A stretch of DNA of 7,969 bases from Burkholderiaceae bacterium (GTDB taxonomy: Bacteria > Pseudomonadota > Gammaproteobacteria > Burkholderiales > Burkholderiaceae_C): assembly GCA_017853735.1 (NCBI GenBank), contig JAFMJA010000124.1:1-7969 (forward strand), in the 5' to 3' direction. Under the pieces are notes generated by a model. The model did no database searches, was not told the origin of the DNA, and worked only from the letters and a program-made list of their open reading frames with translations. Shown here piece after piece: positions 5,225 to 7,969 of this stretch. A program made the translations under genes and the position numbers. The number at the start of each line of letters is the position of its first letter. Position 1 is the first letter of the stretch.

Positions 5225-6106
5225 ATGGTTGAACTGCACTTGCTTTGCCCGCAGGAGCGGGTTGAGCTGATCAGCGATGCACTGGAGGCGCTGGATGCGC
5301 TCAGCGTCAGCGTGGAAGACGCAGATGCGCAGACCGAGGCCGAGCAAGCCCTGTTTGGCGAACCAGGACTGCCGCCTCCGGCCGAGGGCTGGCTGCGTTC
5401 TCGGGTGACTGCACTTTTTTCGGAAAATAGGCAGGCCCTGCAGGCAGCGCAGTTGTTAGGCGCGCAGGATTTCTTCGCCGATTGCCAAGTCCAGGGCGTG
5501 TTGCCGGTGCCTGAACAGGATTGGGTGCGGCTGACCCAATCGCAGTTTGCGCCGGTTGAAATCACCCGGGAATTCTGGATTGTGCCGACCTGGCACGAGC
5601 CGCCCGCGCAGGCCAGAGTATGGATTCGGCTGGACCCCGGACTGGCATTCGGCACCGGCACCCACCCCACCACCCGCATGTGCCTGCGCTGGATAGCGCA
5701 GCACCCGGGCGCTTTGGGGCAGGTGCTCGACTATGGCTGTGGCTCAGGCATCCTGGCGATCGGTGCGGCCAAGTATGGCGCCAGCAAGGTCGATGCCGTC
5801 GACATCGATGAAGCTGCGCTCATAGCCACCCGCTTGAATGCGCAAGCCAATCAGGTTGGCTTGCAAGCCGGACTGCCCCCGCTGGCCCAGGGGCAGTATC
5901 AGACTGTGCTGGCCAATATTCTGGCTACACCCCTGAAGGTGCTGGCACCCTTGCTCTGCGCGCGTGTCGCAGTTGGCGGTCATCTGGTGCTGGCGGGCAT
6001 CCTCGAGCGGCAAGCAGAAGAACTGAAACAGGCTTACGCGCCTCACGCAGAACTCTCGGTGACAGACCGCGAGGAAGGCTGGATCCTGATGACGGCCAGC
6101 TTCTGA
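5225..6106 (+). CDS. prmA: Ribosomal protein L11 methyltransferase
   Basis: PrmA is a cytoplasmic SAM-dependent enzyme that trimethylates amino groups of ribosomal protein L11. The product is 293 residues, the same length as E. coli PrmA. The N-terminal substrate-recognition domain (about 1-60) includes ALDALSVSVEDADAQTEAEQ and FGEPGLPPP. The catalytic domain carries RLDPGLAFGTGTHPTTRMCL (135-154), the SAM-binding LDYGCGSGILAIGAAKYGA (168-186), the acidic loop VDIDE (192-196) and VLANILATPL (228-237), the expected NxxxxPL-type active-site segment. The family-like N-terminus and an in-frame stop nine bases upstream (TGA 5216) make ATG 5225 the clear start. No good ribosome binding site precedes it. 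The gap from accC is 62 bases, so it is probably read in the same message. Confidence 0.96.
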   Translation: MVELHLLCPQERVELISDALEALDALSVSVEDADAQTEAEQALFGEPGLPPPAEGWLRSRVTALFSENRQALQAAQLLGAQDFFADCQVQGVLPVPEQDWVRLTQSQFAPVEITREFWIVPTWHEPPAQARVWIRLDPGLAFGTGTHPTTRMCLRWIAQHPGALGQVLDYGCGSGILAIGAAKYGASKVDAVDIDEAALIATRLNAQANQVGLQAGLPPLAQGQYQTVLANILATPLKVLAPLLCARVAVGGHLVLAGILERQAEELKQAYAPHAELSVTDREEGWILMTASF

Positions 6107-6133
6107 GCCGCGCTTGCAGACCGTCGGCCTCAC

Positions 6134-6139
6134 TACAAT
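6134..6139 (+). promoter_or_regulatory. Possible -10 box for the DUF3426 gene
   Basis: TACAAT ends seven bases before ATG 6147. TTGCAG (6114-6119) could be a -35, but the 14-base spacer is short. A start about seven bases after the box would fall at the ATG and give a leaderless message, in keeping with the missing ribosome binding site. It would also give the two genes after prmA their own promoter. Confidence 0.35.
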
Positions 6140-6146
6140 CCATGGC

Positions 6147-6755
6147 ATGAGTTTGCCTTCCCAGCCCTCGGCTGAGTCATTGAAACCCGTCGGGTCCGAC
6201 GACCTTCCTGTTGCGGTGCAAGAGCTCACCAGCCTGTCATTTATGCAGCCTTCTGCGGCTGAAAATTTCTGGCGCAAAGGCTGGGTCAAGGGCCTGTTGT
6301 CGGGCACAGCGCTGCTGCTGCTTTGTAGCTTTTTGCTGCAGGTGATGGTGCAGGAGCGGGATCGCCTGGCCGCCCAGTCGCCCGCCTGGCAGGGCGGCTT
6401 GGAGCAACTATGCCAAGTGCTGGGCTGCCATGTGTCCCCACTGCGCCAGATCGAATCGATCAGCATCGAGGGCTCCAGCTTTCAGCAGGTGTCGCCCGGA
6501 CTGTATCGTCTTGGTTTCACCCTGAAAAACTCGGCCCTGGTCCAACTGGCCTTGCCGGCCCTGGAGCTGACTGTCACCGATGTGTTGGACCAGGCCATCA
6601 TTCGCCGCGTATTGCTGCCCAGCGAGTTACAGCTGGATACGCTGACGCTGTCGGCCAAGAGCGAACTTCAGGCAGCCCTCTTGCTTGACCTGCCAGTACA
6701 GAATTCGCCCAATGGCCGCGTTGCCGGCTACCGGCTGCTTGCGTTTTACCCTTGA
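6147..6755 (+). CDS. DUF3426-domain single-pass membrane protein lacking the N-terminal zinc ribbon
   Basis: A protein of 202 residues from ATG 6147. Upstream in frame there is only a TTG at 6114, and the bases between look like promoter, so 6147 is preferred. About 45 polar residues are followed by one membrane helix, roughly WVKGLLSGTALLLLCSFLL (46-64). The remaining C-terminal part (about 85-202) is a DUF3426 domain. It has a paired-Cys segment LCQVLGCHVSPLR (88-100), LYRLGFTLKNSALVQLALP (119-137), LELTVTDVLDQAIIRRVLLP (139-158) and the hallmark ending GYRLLAFYP. By topology rules the domain likely faces the periplasm. In related bacteria the protein usually begins with an MJ0042-type zinc ribbon (CPxC...CxxC) and is longer. 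Here no such cysteines exist at the N-terminus. The function of the family is unknown to me. Confidence 0.85.
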   Translation: MSLPSQPSAESLKPVGSDDLPVAVQELTSLSFMQPSAAENFWRKGWVKGLLSGTALLLLCSFLLQVMVQERDRLAAQSPAWQGGLEQLCQVLGCHVSPLRQIESISIEGSSFQQVSPGLYRLGFTLKNSALVQLALPALELTVTDVLDQAIIRRVLLPSELQLDTLTLSAKSELQAALLLDLPVQNSPNGRVAGYRLLAFYP

Positions 6756-6779
6756 ATTTTTTCAACCACCACATGATTT

Positions 6780-7685
6780 ATGGCAACTCTTATCTGCGGC
6801 TCGCTGGCTTTTGACACCATCATGAATTTTGAGGGCCGCTTTGCCGAGCAGATACTGCCCGAGCAATTGCACATCCTGAATGTTTCTTTTCTGGTTCCCA
6901 CCTTGCGCCGCGACTTTGGTGGCTGTGCCGGCAATATTGCCTATGCGCTCAAGGCCTTGGGCGGCCATCCCCTGCCCATGGCCACTCTGGGCAATGACGG
7001 CACTGGCTATTTGCAGCGCATGCGCGACTTGGGCATTGCCACCGAGTTTGTGCGTGAGATCGGGGACACCTACACCGCGCAGGCCCTGATCATGACCGAT
7101 CAGGACAACAACCAGATCACCGCCTTCCATCCGGGTGCCATGATGCAAGCCCATATCACCCGTATCCAGGCGCGCGCCGACATCAAGCTGGGCATTATTT
7201 CGCCAGACGGGCGCGATGCCATGCTCGAACATGCGGAGCAATTTCAGGCGGCTGACATTCCCTTTGTGTTCGATCCGGGACAGGGCCTACCCATGTTCGA
7301 TGGCCAGCAACTGGCCCGTTTTGTCGAGCAGGCCAGCTGGGTCACCGTCAATGATTACGAGGGCAAGATGCTGTGCGATCGCACCGGATGGAGCCCCGCC
7401 GAGATTTCGCGCAAGGTGCGCGGGTTGATCATCACTCTGGGCCATGAAGGTAGCGAGGTCTGGGTCGATGGCGCCAAGACCCTGGTGCCCCCGGTGGTGG
7501 CAGACGCGGTGGTCGATCCCACCGGCTGTGGCGATGCTTACCGGGGTGGCTTGCTCTATGGGCTAGAGCAGGGTTGGTCATTGCAGCGCAGCGCAGAACT
7601 GGGCAACCGGATGGGCTCACACAAGATTGCCCACCGTGGGCCCCAGAACTACAGCCTTGGGCCGAAGATCAAAGCGTCACTTTAA
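6780..7685 (+). CDS. PfkB-family carbohydrate/nucleoside kinase (adenosine kinase-like)
   Basis: A cytoplasmic kinase of the ribokinase/PfkB fold, 301 residues, that phosphorylates a sugar or nucleoside with ATP. The N-terminal MATLICGSLAFDTIMNF is typical. The substrate-binding GGCAGNIAYALKALGG lies at 47-62 and TDQDNNQITAFHPGAM at 106-121. VNDYEGK is at 190-196, where relatives carry the conserved Asn-x-x-Glu. PfkB signature 2, DPTGCGDAYRGGLLYG, lies at 246-261 with catalytic Asp252 after the anion-hole glycines. Close relatives in Burkholderiales are often annotated as adenosine kinase or simply carbohydrate kinase; the substrate cannot be fixed from sequence alone. It follows the DUF3426 gene by 24 AT-rich bases without a clear ribosome binding site. 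No nucleoside or sugar transporter gene is nearby. Confidence 0.93.
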   Translation: MATLICGSLAFDTIMNFEGRFAEQILPEQLHILNVSFLVPTLRRDFGGCAGNIAYALKALGGHPLPMATLGNDGTGYLQRMRDLGIATEFVREIGDTYTAQALIMTDQDNNQITAFHPGAMMQAHITRIQARADIKLGIISPDGRDAMLEHAEQFQAADIPFVFDPGQGLPMFDGQQLARFVEQASWVTVNDYEGKMLCDRTGWSPAEISRKVRGLIITLGHEGSEVWVDGAKTLVPPVVADAVVDPTGCGDAYRGGLLYGLEQGWSLQRSAELGNRMGSHKIAHRGPQNYSLGPKIKASL

Positions 7686-7721
7686 AGAGGAGCGCTGTAC
7701 CCCAGCCGCCTGAGCGGCAAG

Positions 7722-7750
7722 AAAAAACCCGATGCCTTGCGGGCATCGGG
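7722..7750 (-). terminator. Intrinsic terminator of the histone H1-like gene
   Basis: CCCGATGCC (7728-7736) pairs perfectly with GGCATCGGG (7742-7750) around a five-base loop. On the minus strand the stem is followed by six T (complement of A 7722-7727), a textbook Rho-independent terminator 22 bases after the histone gene stop. On the plus strand only CTT follows, so it would serve the pfkB operon weakly. A smaller stem GCCGC/GCGGC (7705-7709 and 7714-7718) lies between it and the pfkB stop. Confidence 0.88.
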
Positions 7751-7772
7751 CTTGAGTCAGCCTTGCTGAGGC

Positions 7773-7969
7773 TTAGGGCCGGCTGGCCGTCGGGAAAGGC
7801 CAAGCAGCTTGCGGGCTCAGAGTGGTCTGAGCTGCAGGTGCTGGGGCTGCGGCGGGCTTCGCAGCAGCCTTTTTGGCAGGCTTTTTCGCGGCTTTCTTGG
7901 CGGCCTTCTTCGCAGGCTTTTTCGCAGCTTTCTTCGCTGCAGGCTTCTTCGCCTTCTTCGCTGCAGGCT
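7773..7969 (-). CDS. Histone H1-like Lys/Ala-rich DNA-binding protein, C-terminal part
   Basis: The gene enters from the right edge and stops at TAA (7775 down to 7773). The 64 visible residues begin with about 40 residues of Ala-Lys-Lys and Pro-Ala-Lys-Lys repeats (AAKKPAKKAAKKAAKK style). These are followed by an Ala/Pro stretch (AAAPAPAAQTT) and a distinct tail LSPQAAWPFPTASRP. The Lys/Ala/Pro composition matches bacterial histone H1-like proteins of Betaproteobacteria, which bind DNA through their basic repeats and are thought to compact the nucleoid. The tail with Trp-Pro-Phe-Pro is recurrent in Comamonadaceae versions as I remember them. The N-terminus and total repeat number lie outside the window. 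The gene converges on pfkB and has its own terminator. Confidence 0.85.
   Translation of the reverse strand, partial: PAAKKAKKPAAKKAAKKPAKKAAKKAAKKPAKKAAAKPAAAPAPAAQTTLSPQAAWPFPTASRP
7818..7969. repeat. Degenerate Lys/Ala codon repeat tract
   Basis: The DNA of the histone-like gene is built from imperfect units encoding AAKK and PAKK, with longer near-copies such as CTTCTTCGCTGCAGGCT seen twice at the right end (for example ending at 7943 and at 7969). Such a tract is prone to length change by recombination or slippage in steps that keep the frame. The left boundary is approximate. Confidence 0.6.

Noticed and set aside
5744..6466. Minus-strand frame of 240 codons across the prmA end and the DUF3426 start
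   Set aside because: It crosses two supported plus-strand genes and shows no recognisable domain.
7705..7718. Short GCCGC/GCGGC stem after pfkB as a plus-strand terminator
   Set aside because: The stem is only five pairs and is followed by A-rich, not T-rich, sequence on the plus strand.

Overview
The window is a GC-rich, gene-dense stretch of a betaproteobacterial chromosome. It is most likely from Burkholderiales and close to Comamonadaceae. This rests on protein resemblance and gene order: mpl divergent from a small conserved gene and a TlpA-like gene, then accB-accC-prmA-DUF3426-pfkB, then a convergent Lys/Ala-rich histone H1-like gene ending in an aromatic Trp-Pro-Phe-Pro tail. No insertion sequence, prophage, CRISPR array, tRNA or rRNA was seen, and no gene looks frameshifted.

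Layout. Positions 1-527 (+) hold the C-terminal half of a type I DAHP synthase (shikimate pathway). It converges on, and overlaps by the stop codons with, mpl (524-1966, -), a murein-recycling ligase. A 96-base divergent intergenic region follows. To its right are an uncharacterised protein of 202 residues (2063-2671, +) with a degenerate nucleotidyltransferase-like motif and, overlapping it by 23 bases, a membrane-anchored or exported TlpA-type thioredoxin (2649-3200, +). A structured, promoter-like gap of 132 bases (3201-3332) leads into accB (3333-3803) and accC (3813-5162), then prmA (5225-6106), a short DUF3426 membrane protein (6147-6755) and a PfkB-family kinase (6780-7685), all on +. 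A strong hairpin with a U tract on the minus strand (7722-7750) terminates the histone-like gene (7773 to the window edge, -).

How the genes fit together. AccB and AccC form the biotin carboxylase half of acetyl-CoA carboxylase (fatty acid synthesis). PrmA methylates ribosomal protein L11. Mpl reloads recycled murein tripeptide onto UDP-MurNAc. DAHP synthase feeds aromatic amino acid synthesis. This is mostly conserved housekeeping DNA and I see no clear undescribed system. The points most worth a second look are: the missing aroQ in front of accB; the DUF3426 protein without its usual zinc ribbon; the uncharacterised nucleotidyltransferase-like protein; a hairpin just after the DAHP synthase stop and inside the mpl coding sequence; a Ser-Gly hexanucleotide repeat expanding Mpl; and -10-like boxes so close to two start codons that leaderless transcripts are possible.
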